Assembly: GCA_025965975.1 (NCBI GenBank)
Contig: JAOPVX010000230.1
Span: 1 to 64,000 of the forward strand
Origin: Mycobacterium sp.
Lineage (GTDB): Bacteria > Actinomycetota > Actinomycetes > Mycobacteriales > Mycobacteriaceae
Reading direction: 5' to 3'
Length of the DNA stretch: 64,000 nucleotides
Shown here piece by piece: positions 16,204 to 24,350 of this stretch. The notes beneath the pieces were generated by a model that searched no databases, was not told where the DNA came from, and saw only the letters and a list, made by a program, of their open reading frames with translations. Positions within the stretch are counted from its first letter, which is position 1; every line of letters begins with the position of its first letter. Position numbers and translations under genes: made by a program.

Positions 16204-17411
16204 CGACGGTAGAGCGTGAAGAGAAGGCCGGTGACGAGAAGGGCGGTGACGAGAAGGGCCGTGACGAGAAGGGCGTGGCGGAGGACATCGCGGTGACGAT
16301 CGTCGACACCGACGTGCATCCGTTGCCGGTGTCCGCCGAGGTGCTCAAGTCGTACGCACCGGCGGAATGGAAGGACAAGCTGTGGCCGACGGGTAACGCG
16401 GTCTCACCGGTGCCGCACTTCTACGACACGCCGGATTCGTACAAGACGATGTCGCTTCGGGTCGACGCGAGCCCGCCGGGGGGAGGTGTCGCGGGAAGCG
16501 ATCCCGATTTCGCCGCCAAGCAACTGCTGGTCGACGCGGGGGTCGGCATCGCATTGCTGGAGCCGATGTGCGATGCGCAGCTGCCGCAGAACGAAGGCGT
16601 CCTCAAGGCCACCCACAACGACTGGCTGGCCGACGTGTGGCTGTCCGAGAACAACTGGCATGGGCGCTGGCGGGGGGCGATCAGTGTGACCGCGCAGGAT
16701 CCGCACGCCGCCGCGCGAGAGATCGAGCGCTGGGGCGGTCACCCGTACATGGCCGAAGTTCTGATGACGCCCCAGACCCGCGGGATTCCGTTCGGCAGCC
16801 CGCATTTCGATCCGATGTACGAGGCCGCTGCGCGCAACGGCCTGCCGATCGCCACCCACCTGATGGGCCAGACGCCGTTTGAGTTGATCCCGATCTACCC
16901 GGTGGGCAACCCGGCGCATTGGCACGACTTCTTCGCGTCGTGGCCGCTGCTGTACGTGTCGCATCTGATGAGCCTGGTGTTCGACGGCGCGTTCGACCGT
17001 CATCCCGATCTGCGGGTCGTGTTCGTCGAGGGCGGCTTCACCTGGGCGATGCCGGTGATGTGGCGGATGGACCGGATCTGGGAGCAGCGCAAGGGCGATC
17101 TGCCCCACGTGCGCCGCAAGCCGTCGGACTACGTTCGCGAACACGTGCGGTTCACCACGCAGCCGCTTGAGGACGTCAACGTCGGGATGTACCGGGAATA
17201 CCTTGAGATGATGGACCTCGGCGACTGCCTCATGTTCTCCACGGACTACCCGCACTGGAGCTACGATGCGCCGGCATGGGCGATCAGGCGGTTCCCTCCC
17301 GAGCAGCGCGAGCGGATCATGCGCGGCAACGCAACGGCGCTTTACGGCCTGCCGTCGACGGTCAAGGCGCTCCCGGGAGAACAGCCGGTCGTGGATGAGT
17401 CCGCAGTCTGA
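16200..17411 (+). CDS. Amidohydrolase family 2 (ACMSD-like) protein, 403 aa
   Basis: Intact member of the paralogous pair. It has the metal motif VDTDVHPLPV, barrel His in ATHLMG, VEGGFTW, and catalytic Asp in FSTDYPHWSYD. It is predicted to decarboxylate or hydrolyse a cyclic acid intermediate with a divalent metal. The N-terminal about 30 residues are a charged, repetitive tail (DEKGG/DEKGR/DEKGV) encoded by 15-bp tandem repeats. The start ATG overlaps the partner's stop, and the 3' end overlaps the following SnoaL-like gene by 17 bases. Confidence 0.93.
   Translation: MTTVEREEKAGDEKGGDEKGRDEKGVAEDIAVTIVDTDVHPLPVSAEVLKSYAPAEWKDKLWPTGNAVSPVPHFYDTPDSYKTMSLRVDASPPGGGVAGSDPDFAAKQLLVDAGVGIALLEPMCDAQLPQNEGVLKATHNDWLADVWLSENNWHGRWRGAISVTAQDPHAAAREIERWGGHPYMAEVLMTPQTRGIPFGSPHFDPMYEAAARNGLPIATHLMGQTPFELIPIYPVGNPAHWHDFFASWPLLYVSHLMSLVFDGAFDRHPDLRVVFVEGGFTWAMPVMWRMDRIWEQRKGDLPHVRRKPSDYVREHVRFTTQPLEDVNVGMYREYLEMMDLGDCLMFSTDYPHWSYDAPAWAIRRFPPEQRERIMRGNATALYGLPSTVKALPGEQPVVDESAV
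16221..16277 (+). repeat. 15-bp tandem repeat in amidohydrolase N-terminus
   Basis: About 3.8 imperfect copies of GAGAAGGGCGGTGAC, each encoding EKGGD-type pentapeptides. The unit length is a multiple of three, so copy-number change would lengthen or shorten the tail without a frameshift. Confidence 0.85.
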
Positions 17412-17829
17412 CGGCGTCGCCAGGGCCCTGACCGATCTGGTTCGCGATTACGACAAGTATTGGTCGAGCCTGGATTTCGCCAGCCTTGCCGATCTTTGGG
17501 TGCGCACCGATCCGCCGCCGATCTATCTCTCCGACGAGTACGCGGCACCGCTGGTCGGTGACGACGAGCTCGATCGGCATTGGGCGCGCGTCGCGAGCAG
17601 GGTCAAGACGGCGGCGATGTCATCGGCGCTGCATGCGTTTGACGTGGTCGATGACGCGGTCGTGCGCGCGGTGCTGTTGAGCAGATGGCGGCTGACAAGC
17701 AGGGAGTCGGACTTCGAGCACTGCGGGGCGAGTTGGATCACGTGGCTGCTGATTCGCCGCGGTGTTCAATACCGCATCGTCCACCACATGGAGTCACAGG
17801 TCTACCTGGCCGAGAACGAGGGGGAGTAG
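17395..17829 (+). CDS. SnoaL/NTF2-like small protein (144 aa)
   Basis: Small protein with the cone-fold pattern of SnoaL/ketosteroid-isomerase-like families: VRDYDKYWSSLDFASLADLW near the start, then IYLSDEY, FDVVDDAVVRAVLLSRW and a C-terminal VQYRIVHHMESQVY. Such proteins may be isomerases, cyclases or oxygenase beta-like partners. It starts at ATG 17395 inside the preceding gene (17-base overlap) and ends the operon that begins at 14768. Function unassigned. Confidence 0.8.
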   Translation: MSPQSDGVARALTDLVRDYDKYWSSLDFASLADLWVRTDPPPIYLSDEYAAPLVGDDELDRHWARVASRVKTAAMSSALHAFDVVDDAVVRAVLLSRWRLTSRESDFEHCGASWITWLLIRRGVQYRIVHHMESQVYLAENEGE

Positions 17830-17907
17830 GACGAAGGGGACCTCGAAACGAACGTTTTGCAGAGAAAGTTCGAGAAGGGGCCTGCACAACGTGCATTTCG
17901 GCGTGGT

Positions 17908-18624
17908 TCAGGACTTCGCCGCGCGGCGCTCCACCTCGATGGGCACCACCGGTTCCCGCGCCGCAGGGCCGCGTGTGATGGCGTTGAGCCTGATCTCCGG
18001 TAGATCGACGGACGGGTCGACGGTGTCCAGCCACGCGACGGCCTCGGCGACATCGGCGGCGCGGATCGCATACATCTCGAAAGGGACGTCGGCCAGCATG
18101 TCGGTCTCGACCGGCCCTGGCGTCACGATGTGGACGTTGATGCCGTCGCGGTCGACCTCCTGCGCCAATGCCAGCGCGAACGCGTTCATGCCTGCCTTTG
18201 ACGCCGAGTACGCGGTGCGCGCCCGCATCGGCTCGTGCGCGGCCGATGACGAGATGAACACGAACCGCGAGCCGGCTTTCATCCTCGGCAGAGCCCCCGA
18301 CGTGACCACGAAACACGAATCCAGGTTGGCCGACATCGTCGCGCGCCACTGCTCGAAAGTCTGCTTGCGCGCATAGGTTCCGCCGAGAATGCCCGCCGCG
18401 TGCACGAGCAGGTCGATCTGACCGGCGGCCTGCATGGCGGGCTCGAACTTCTCGGGATCTGTCGCGTCGGCGACGACATAGCGCGCGCCCATCTCTTCGG
18501 CTGCGGCCCGCAGCGTTTCCTCGCGCCGCGCGGTCAGGATGACGTCGTAGCCGAGCTCGACCAGTTTACGGCCGCAGGCTTTTCCGATGCCGCCGCTACC
18601 GCCGGTGATCAGGGCCGTTCGCAC
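17908..18624 (-). CDS. SDR family oxidoreductase (238 aa)
   Basis: Classical short-chain dehydrogenase. The cofactor motif is TGGSGGIGKACG (8-19), ARR at the second strand suggests NADP preference, and NAG is replaced by HAAG. Ser is in FISSSAA and the catalytic pair is YSASK. It ends in a short tail without the usual substrate-lid extension. Convergent with the SnoaL-like gene and followed on its strand by no coupled gene; the GntR regulator lies 10 bases upstream of its start. Probably oxidises a hydroxy intermediate. Confidence 0.92.
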   Translation of the reverse strand: MRTALITGGSGGIGKACGRKLVELGYDVILTARREETLRAAAEEMGARYVVADATDPEKFEPAMQAAGQIDLLVHAAGILGGTYARKQTFEQWRATMSANLDSCFVVTSGALPRMKAGSRFVFISSSAAHEPMRARTAYSASKAGMNAFALALAQEVDRDGINVHIVTPGPVETDMLADVPFEMYAIRAADVAEAVAWLDTVDPSVDLPEIRLNAITRGPAAREPVVPIEVERRAAKS

Positions 18625-18634
18625 GCAGCACCTT

Positions 18635-19444
18635 TCAGCGTTGGCGCCGCGCCAGTGCCTGCGGCGACAACGCCACGATCCGCTGCTCTGGGTCGGCGGC
18701 GAGGAAGAACGACTGGGTGTCGGAGAGATGTCGCGCCGACAGTTTGCGGGCGCGCTCCGCGTCGCCTGCCGCGATCGCTTCGGCGATCTTGTTGTGAATG
18801 GCCAGCGCGATGCGACGCTTGCTTATCGATGGGTACTCGCCTCGGGCCGCGGTCTCGTCGGCCCACCACTGCAGGTGGCTGCTCCATAGCGTCTCCAGGC
18901 TGCCGACCACCGCGATCATGGTGTGGTTGCCGCAGCCGCGCACAATCTCATCGTGGAACTGGCCGCCGATCTCGGTGAAACGGGCGCCGTCCTCGATGTG
19001 CTCGGCCATGGAGTCGTTGAGTTCCTTCAGCTTGGGAACCAGCGTGTCGCCACGATCCTGGCGCTTGGCCGCCAACGCCGCGCACGTCGGGTCCAGTTCC
19101 TGCAGGGCGGTGCCCAGATCGGCCAGCGGCACGTAGTCGCTTTGCAGCAACAGTCCGAGCATGTAGGCCGCGCTGGCCTTCGCAGGCGCATGGACGACGG
19201 CGCCGCCGCGGTTGCCGCGCCGCACCGACACCAGACCCTCGGTCTCAAGGATTCGCAAGGCTTCCCGCAGCGACACCAGGCTGACGTTGAACTGCTCGAC
19301 GAGCACTTCCTGGCGGGGCAGCAGGTCGCCGTCGGACAGTACGCCGTCGATGATCTGCCGCCGAAGCTCATCGGCCACGATCTCCGCGGTGCGGCGTGCC
19401 GACAGCCGGCGGCGGGCCTCGGGGCCAATTCCCAGTGTTGTCAT
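18635..19444 (-). CDS. GntR/FadR-family transcriptional regulator (269 aa)
   Basis: N-terminal winged helix (about 15-85) with LPRQEVLVEQFNVSLVSLREALRILETEGLVSVRRG, the GntR signature. The C-terminal all-helical FCD effector domain includes FHDEIVRGCGNHTM, with the metal/ligand His pattern. It is the only regulator inside the 1-32 kb island and a candidate for acyl-CoA-responsive control. It is divergent from the double CoA transferase across 105 bases containing CTTAGCAATGTTAAC, and co-directional with the downstream SDR. Confidence 0.93.
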   Translation of the reverse strand: MTTLGIGPEARRRLSARRTAEIVADELRRQIIDGVLSDGDLLPRQEVLVEQFNVSLVSLREALRILETEGLVSVRRGNRGGAVVHAPAKASAAYMLGLLLQSDYVPLADLGTALQELDPTCAALAAKRQDRGDTLVPKLKELNDSMAEHIEDGARFTEIGGQFHDEIVRGCGNHTMIAVVGSLETLWSSHLQWWADETAARGEYPSISKRRIALAIHNKIAEAIAAGDAERARKLSARHLSDTQSFFLAADPEQRIVALSPQALARRQR

Positions 19445-19549
19445 GGCTTAGCAATGTTAACAGTGATAGAGCCGCTACCAGGGGTCTACGGGGTCGCTAT
19501 CTGACAAAAGTTACTAAGATGGCAAAGAAACCACAGGGAGGTTGTGCGC

Positions 19550-21850
19550 GTGAGCGACGTAGCACCTACCCCGCTGTGTGATCTGCGCGTCGTGGAGATC
19601 AGCGACCGGATCGCGGGCGGTTACTGCGGCAAGCTATTGGTTGACGCGGGCGCCGACGTGGTGAAGGTGGAGCCGTCCACAGGAGACCCGTTGCGCCGCT
19701 TCACCGCAACCGGCGCGGTGCCGGCCGCCGGCGCAGATTCACCGCTCTTCAGCTACCTCAATGCCGGGAAGCGCAGCGTGACAACCCTTTCCGACGACCT
19801 TCTGGTCGGCGCCGACATCGTGATCGTCACCGCGACGCGGTCCGCTGCGCACGCGCGCGGCATCGATCCGCAGCGGCTGCTCGAATTCGCGCCCTGCTGC
19901 GTCGTCGTCACGATCTCCGACTTCGGCTGGACCGGTCCGTGGTCCGCGCGCCCTGCGTCGGAGTTCACCCTGCAGGCCTGGTCGGGCTGCACCGGCTTTC
20001 GCGGCGACCCGGCTGGCCCGCCGATCTCGATCGGCGGCGATCTTGGCGAGTACATGGGCGGCGCCTGGGCCGCGTCCGGCGCGCTCGCGCTGCGTCATCG
20101 GGTCCGCAACGGTGGGCAGGGAGGGCATCTCGACATGTCCATGCTCGAGGCGATGACCCTGATGCAGAGCGGCGAATGGCTTCACTCACAGCTGCTGCAG
20201 GTGCCCCCCGTCGGGCGCTCGGTGGAGGTGCCGTCCATCGAGCCGGCCAAGGACGGCTACGTCGGAATCAGCATGGTGACGGGGCAACAGTGGCTGGACT
20301 TCGCCGCGATGGTGGACTGCCCCGAATTCACCGAGATTCCCCAGCTGCGATTTCAGATCGGGCGGTGGGACTATCGCGACTGGATACGGGAGCGGATCGA
20401 CCCGTGGATGCGCGAGCGCACTGTCTCCGAGATCGTCGAGCTCGGGCAACTGTTCAGGTTGCCGCTCGCCCCGCTTGGCAACGGTTCGACGATTCCCGGA
20501 ATGGACCACCTGGCCGAACGCGGCGTGTACATCGACAATCCGGCCGGATTCTCCCAACCACGTGCGCCGTGGCTGATGTCGGTGGCACGGCAGGCACCGA
20601 TCCGCATGGCGCCAGCGGTTGGCGACGCCGATGACGACATCTCGTGGGAACCAAGGGAATCCGCACCTGCCGCGCCGTCCGCCGACCTGCCGCTGGATGG
20701 CGTGCGGGTCGTCGACTTCACCGCGTTCTGGGCGGGGCCTTCTGCGACACATTCATTGGCGGCGTTCGGCGCGGACGTGATCAAGATCGAGTCGATCCAG
20801 CGCCCCGACGGAATCCGCTACTCCGGTGGCATGCGCAAAGACGTCGACGACTGGTGGGAGTACGGCTGGCTGTTTCATGCGATGAACACCAACAAGAGGT
20901 CGGTCACGCTTGATCTGCAGTCAGAGGACGGCATCCGCCTGATCAAGCAACTGGTGCGGCAGGCGGACGTGGTGGTCGAGAATTTCTCGCCACGGGTGAT
21001 GGAGCAGTTCGGGCTCGATGCGGACGCGTTGCTCGGCTGCAACCCCAGGCTCACGGTGATGCGGATGCCCGCGTTCGGGCTGACCGGCCCGTGGCGGGAC
21101 CGGGTGGGCTTCGCGCCGACGATGGAGCAGATCGCCGGGTTGGCCTGGGTGACCGGCCTGCCCGATGGGCCGCCCATCGCGCCGCGCGGGGCGTGCGATC
21201 CACTCGCGGGCGCGCACGCCGCGTTCGTGGTGCTCGCAGCGCTGGAATTCACCGAGCGCACCGGTCGCGGACAGCTCGTCGAAGTTCCGATGATCGAGAC
21301 CGTGCTCAATGTGACCGCGGCGCAGACCATCGAGTTCGAGGTTTTCGGGTCGGTCTTGGAGCGGCGTGGCAATCGAGGACACAGCGCCGCGAGGCAGAAC
21401 CTGTACCGGTGCGCCGGCGAGGACAACTGGATCGCCTTAACCGCGCGCACCGACGACGAATGGGACGCGTTGCTCGCGCTGGCGGGCGGTCGGGACACCG
21501 ACCTCGAGCAGTGGTTGCGCACCCAAGAGGCGGCGGCCGTCGTCGAGGGCCTTGCTGGTGCGGGAATCCCGGCGGCCGTTGTCGTTTCGCCGTCCCTGGT
21601 GACCGAGAACCCGCAATTGATGCACCGTGGCTTCTTCGAGCGCCTCGAGCATCCGCGAACCGGCGCAGGCCTTTACCCGTGTCCGCCATTCGCCCCGCTC
21701 GACGGCGCCGACCGGTGGCTGTTTCGCGCCCCGCCGACGCTCGGTGGGCACAACACCGAGGTGCTGACCGAGCTCTGCGGGCTCACCGACGCGGAGCTCG
21801 AGCGCCTCGCGGCGCAGGGCGTCATCGGCACCCGCCCGAAGGGACTGTGA
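19550..21850 (+). CDS. Double-domain CaiB/BaiF CoA transferase (766 aa)
   Basis: Two class III CoA-transferase domains in tandem: residues about 1-360 (VVEISDRIAGGYCGKLLVDAGADVVKVE) and about 380-766 (GVRVVDFTAFWAGPSATHSLAAFGADVIKIES). At the position of the catalytic Asp of formyl-CoA transferase (MQDAV) both halves read Glu (SMLEAM and PMIETV). Class III enzymes usually act as interlocked dimers, so a fused dimer is plausible. GTG at 19550 is preferred over GTG 19544 because GGGAGG lies 8 bases upstream. It stands alone, divergent from the GntR gene. Confidence 0.9.
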   Translation: MSDVAPTPLCDLRVVEISDRIAGGYCGKLLVDAGADVVKVEPSTGDPLRRFTATGAVPAAGADSPLFSYLNAGKRSVTTLSDDLLVGADIVIVTATRSAAHARGIDPQRLLEFAPCCVVVTISDFGWTGPWSARPASEFTLQAWSGCTGFRGDPAGPPISIGGDLGEYMGGAWAASGALALRHRVRNGGQGGHLDMSMLEAMTLMQSGEWLHSQLLQVPPVGRSVEVPSIEPAKDGYVGISMVTGQQWLDFAAMVDCPEFTEIPQLRFQIGRWDYRDWIRERIDPWMRERTVSEIVELGQLFRLPLAPLGNGSTIPGMDHLAERGVYIDNPAGFSQPRAPWLMSVARQAPIRMAPAVGDADDDISWEPRESAPAAPSADLPLDGVRVVDFTAFWAGPSATHSLAAFGADVIKIESIQRPDGIRYSGGMRKDVDDWWEYGWLFHAMNTNKRSVTLDLQSEDGIRLIKQLVRQADVVVENFSPRVMEQFGLDADALLGCNPRLTVMRMPAFGLTGPWRDRVGFAPTMEQIAGLAWVTGLPDGPPIAPRGACDPLAGAHAAFVVLAALEFTERTGRGQLVEVPMIETVLNVTAAQTIEFEVFGSVLERRGNRGHSAARQNLYRCAGEDNWIALTARTDDEWDALLALAGGRDTDLEQWLRTQEAAAVVEGLAGAGIPAAVVVSPSLVTENPQLMHRGFFERLEHPRTGAGLYPCPPFAPLDGADRWLFRAPPTLGGHNTEVLTELCGLTDAELERLAAQGVIGTRPKGL

Positions 21851-21861
21851 CGGTGGCGCCG

Positions 21862-23100
21862 CTACCGGGGCGTCAGCGTTATCGCCATCGCGTCGAAGAT
21901 CGACATGTTGTTCGCCAGGTTGGGATAGGCGACCTTGGGCAGACCGAGGCTGATGTCGTCGGCGCGGCACAGCAGCTCGTCGAGCACCGCGCGGATCTCC
22001 GCCCTTGCCAGCATCGCGCCAAGGCAGTGGTGGGGCCCGCCGCCGCCGAACGCGACGTGCGGGTTGTCGGTACGGCCGATGTCGAACGTGAACGGGTCGT
22101 CGAAGACCTCTTCGTCGCGGTTGGCCGAGCGCAGCATCGACACCACGCGATCGCCCTTGGGGATGGTGACACCGTCCATCTCCACGTCGACCTTCGCGCT
22201 GCGCGTCCAGAACGCGACCGGAGTCGAGATGCGCAGCACCTCTTCGACCGCGCTCGCACGCAGCGCCTCATCCGCGCGATACCGCTCGATCTGCGCGGGG
22301 TTGGCGACGAATGCCTGCAACCCTGACGCCAGGGCGTTCTTGGTGGTGTCGCTGCCCGCGAACGCGATCACGAAGAAGAAGATCTCCAGCTCGTTGGCGG
22401 GTATCGACAACTGCTCGCCGTTCTCGTCGGTGACCACCGCGGAGGTCAGCGTGCTCCAGATGTCGTCGACCGGGTTGCGCCTCTTCTCGGCGGTGAGCTC
22501 GAGCGCGTAGGTGAAGATTTTGCCGAAGAGCTCCAGATGCTCCTTCCCGGTCAACTGCGCGCCCGGCGAATTGGCTTGCAGGATCCGGTCGAAGGTGTCG
22601 AAGACCTCCTGCCGATCCTCGTCGGGGATGCCGATGATGTCGCCGATGACCGACATCGGGAGCACATCGGCGACATCCTCGATCCAGTCGCCGCCCCCCG
22701 CGTCGAGCAGCCGGTCGATCATCGAGGCGGCCCGCGCGCGGATACCCTCCTCGAGCTTGCTGATGGCCTTCGGCGTGAACGCGTGCGACATGACCCTGCG
22801 CCGCTTGGTCAGGTCGGGCGGGTCCATGTTGATGATGGTCGGGAACGAACCGACGGGGCCAACGCCCTGGATCAGCGGGCCGTCCACGGCGGTGAACGAG
22901 TCTGTATCACGGTGAATGCGCTGGGCGTGGCGGTGCTTGGTCGCCATCCAGAAGTCGCGCTTGACGGTCCTTGCGACGCCGTCGGTGAGCTCGTGGTGAA
23001 AGATCGGCTGCTCGCGGCGCAGTTCGGCGAACAGATCGTCGGGAAAACCGTTCCGCCACAAGGCGGAATCCGACAAGTCGACCGGGGTCGTCGTTGGCAT
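21862..23100 (-). CDS. Cytochrome P450 (412 aa)
   Basis: Second P450 of the island. The I-helix is AFAGSDTTKNA, ExxR is EEVLRIS, and the heme loop is FGGGGPHHCLGAML with Cys at about 359. The overall pattern is like mycobacterial CYP125/CYP142/CYP124-type enzymes that hydroxylate terminal methyl groups of terpenoids or sterols, but subfamily assignment needs alignment. Divergent from a Rieske oxygenase, with 134 bases between starts holding element C. Upstream it carries a GCGCACGCGAGGAGCG stretch resembling the relay elements. Confidence 0.95.
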   Translation of the reverse strand: MPTTTPVDLSDSALWRNGFPDDLFAELRREQPIFHHELTDGVARTVKRDFWMATKHRHAQRIHRDTDSFTAVDGPLIQGVGPVGSFPTIINMDPPDLTKRRRVMSHAFTPKAISKLEEGIRARAASMIDRLLDAGGGDWIEDVADVLPMSVIGDIIGIPDEDRQEVFDTFDRILQANSPGAQLTGKEHLELFGKIFTYALELTAEKRRNPVDDIWSTLTSAVVTDENGEQLSIPANELEIFFFVIAFAGSDTTKNALASGLQAFVANPAQIERYRADEALRASAVEEVLRISTPVAFWTRSAKVDVEMDGVTIPKGDRVVSMLRSANRDEEVFDDPFTFDIGRTDNPHVAFGGGGPHHCLGAMLARAEIRAVLDELLCRADDISLGLPKVAYPNLANNMSIFDAMAITLTPR

Positions 23101-23162
23101 CTGCTATTTCGCTCCTCGCGTGCGCGGCTGCCGGTCCTCGCTTTGTTGGCCTTGCTTTAGAA

Positions 23163-23186
23163 TGCCTAAAATAGTAAAAATAGGCA
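23163..23186 (+). promoter_or_regulatory. AT-rich promoter element C with inverted repeat
   Basis: TGCCTAAAATAGTAAA continues to TAGGCA, so TGCCTA and TAGGCA form inverted arms around a 12-base A/T core. The first 17 bases match element B at 15 of 17 positions. It lies 49 bases upstream of the Rieske oxygenase ATG and 63 bases from the P450 start. Confidence 0.65.
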
Positions 23187-23234
23187 ACGGACGGGTTGGT
23201 GACCTGGCCAGTTACCCGCGTGGACGGAGTAGGT

Positions 23235-24350
23235 ATGACGGATACGGTTTCCGACTCGACCATCGATCCGTCGGAGCGTGAGTTCGGGTCCGGCGGGATC
23301 AGCCTCTCGACCTACCGGTTCCCGACGGGGTGGTTCATCGTCGGGTTCGCCTCGGAGCTGGCCAAGGGCCAGGTGAAACGGGCCCACTATTTCGGCGAAG
23401 AGCTGGTGATCTTCCGCACCGAGTCGGGGCAGGTCAACGTCCTCGACGCCTACTGCCAGCATCTCGGGGCGAACATGGGGGTCGGCGGGACCGTCGAGGG
23501 CGAGCGAATCGTTTGCCCGTGGCACGGCTGGCGCTGGAACGGTGACGGCACCAACGCGCTGATCCCGTACAGCAAGATCGGCTGCAAGCAGAACGTGCGC
23601 ATCCGCACCTACCACAGCGTGGACTGGTACGGCTTCATCCTGGTGTGGCACGAACGCCACGGCCGCGCGCCGTACTGGTCGCCGCCGGTGCTGCCCGAGC
23701 TCGAGACCGACGAGTACTACCCGCTGCACCCGCACACCCGGATGGTCAACCGGGTCAAGGTACACGCGCAGATGATCATCGAGAACGCCGCCGATCCCTA
23801 TCACGTGCAGTATGTGCACAAGGCCGCAAACCCGGCGAACACGGCCTCGTTCGAGGTGAGTGGCTATCACCTGCACGCGACCGTTAACGCCAATTTCGGT
23901 GGCGGGCGGGCGAAAACGTGGCTGACACCCAACGGCCCGGTCGACGCCAAGATCATCTACGACAACTACTCGCTCGGGCTCGGAATCGTGCGCTTCCCTT
24001 CGGACCTGGTTGGGACCGTCCAGGTGACCGGTCAAACACCGGTGGACGAGGACTACACCGACTACTTCTACACCCAAGCGTCGGTTCGGGAGCCAGGCGA
24101 CGCCGGTGACAGGCCGACCGGTCGCGCCGAGAAGTTCCTGGCTCTGCAGCAGGAAGTCATCAAGCAGGACTTCTTCACCTGGGAGAACATGAAATACCTC
24201 GAGAAGCCCAATCTCGCCCCCGAGGAAGCGCGGGACTACGCCGCGCTGCGGCGATGGGCGCACCGCTTTTACCCAGGGACCGAGCCGTCGTCGGACGATT
24301 TCGGGTACACCGCCGACGGTTCGCCCGACCCGGCGGCAGCGAGGGTGTGA
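23235..24350 (+). CDS. Rieske non-heme iron oxygenase, KshA-like (371 aa)
   Basis: Oxygenase component hydroxylating a cyclic substrate. The Rieske ligands are Cys74 and His76 (YCQHLG) and Cys94 and His97 (CPWHGW). The mononuclear iron site is in ENAADPYHVQYVHK. The length and sequence style match 3-ketosteroid 9-alpha-hydroxylase oxygenases. ATG 23235 is chosen because GGAGTAGG precedes it. Its stop overlaps the next ATG (TGATG at 24348), coupling it to a CoA ligase. A suitable FAD/2Fe-2S reductase is encoded at 63015-63983. Confidence 0.93.
   Translation: MTDTVSDSTIDPSEREFGSGGISLSTYRFPTGWFIVGFASELAKGQVKRAHYFGEELVIFRTESGQVNVLDAYCQHLGANMGVGGTVEGERIVCPWHGWRWNGDGTNALIPYSKIGCKQNVRIRTYHSVDWYGFILVWHERHGRAPYWSPPVLPELETDEYYPLHPHTRMVNRVKVHAQMIIENAADPYHVQYVHKAANPANTASFEVSGYHLHATVNANFGGGRAKTWLTPNGPVDAKIIYDNYSLGLGIVRFPSDLVGTVQVTGQTPVDEDYTDYFYTQASVREPGDAGDRPTGRAEKFLALQQEVIKQDFFTWENMKYLEKPNLAPEEARDYAALRRWAHRFYPGTEPSSDDFGYTADGSPDPAAARV

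Noticed and set aside
19445..19549. FadR-type operator in the GntR/CoA-transferase gap
   Set aside because: The TTAGCAATGTTAAC and GTTACTAAG stretches are AT-rich but do not form a convincing TGGT-N3-ACCA-type inverted repeat, so no operator is called.
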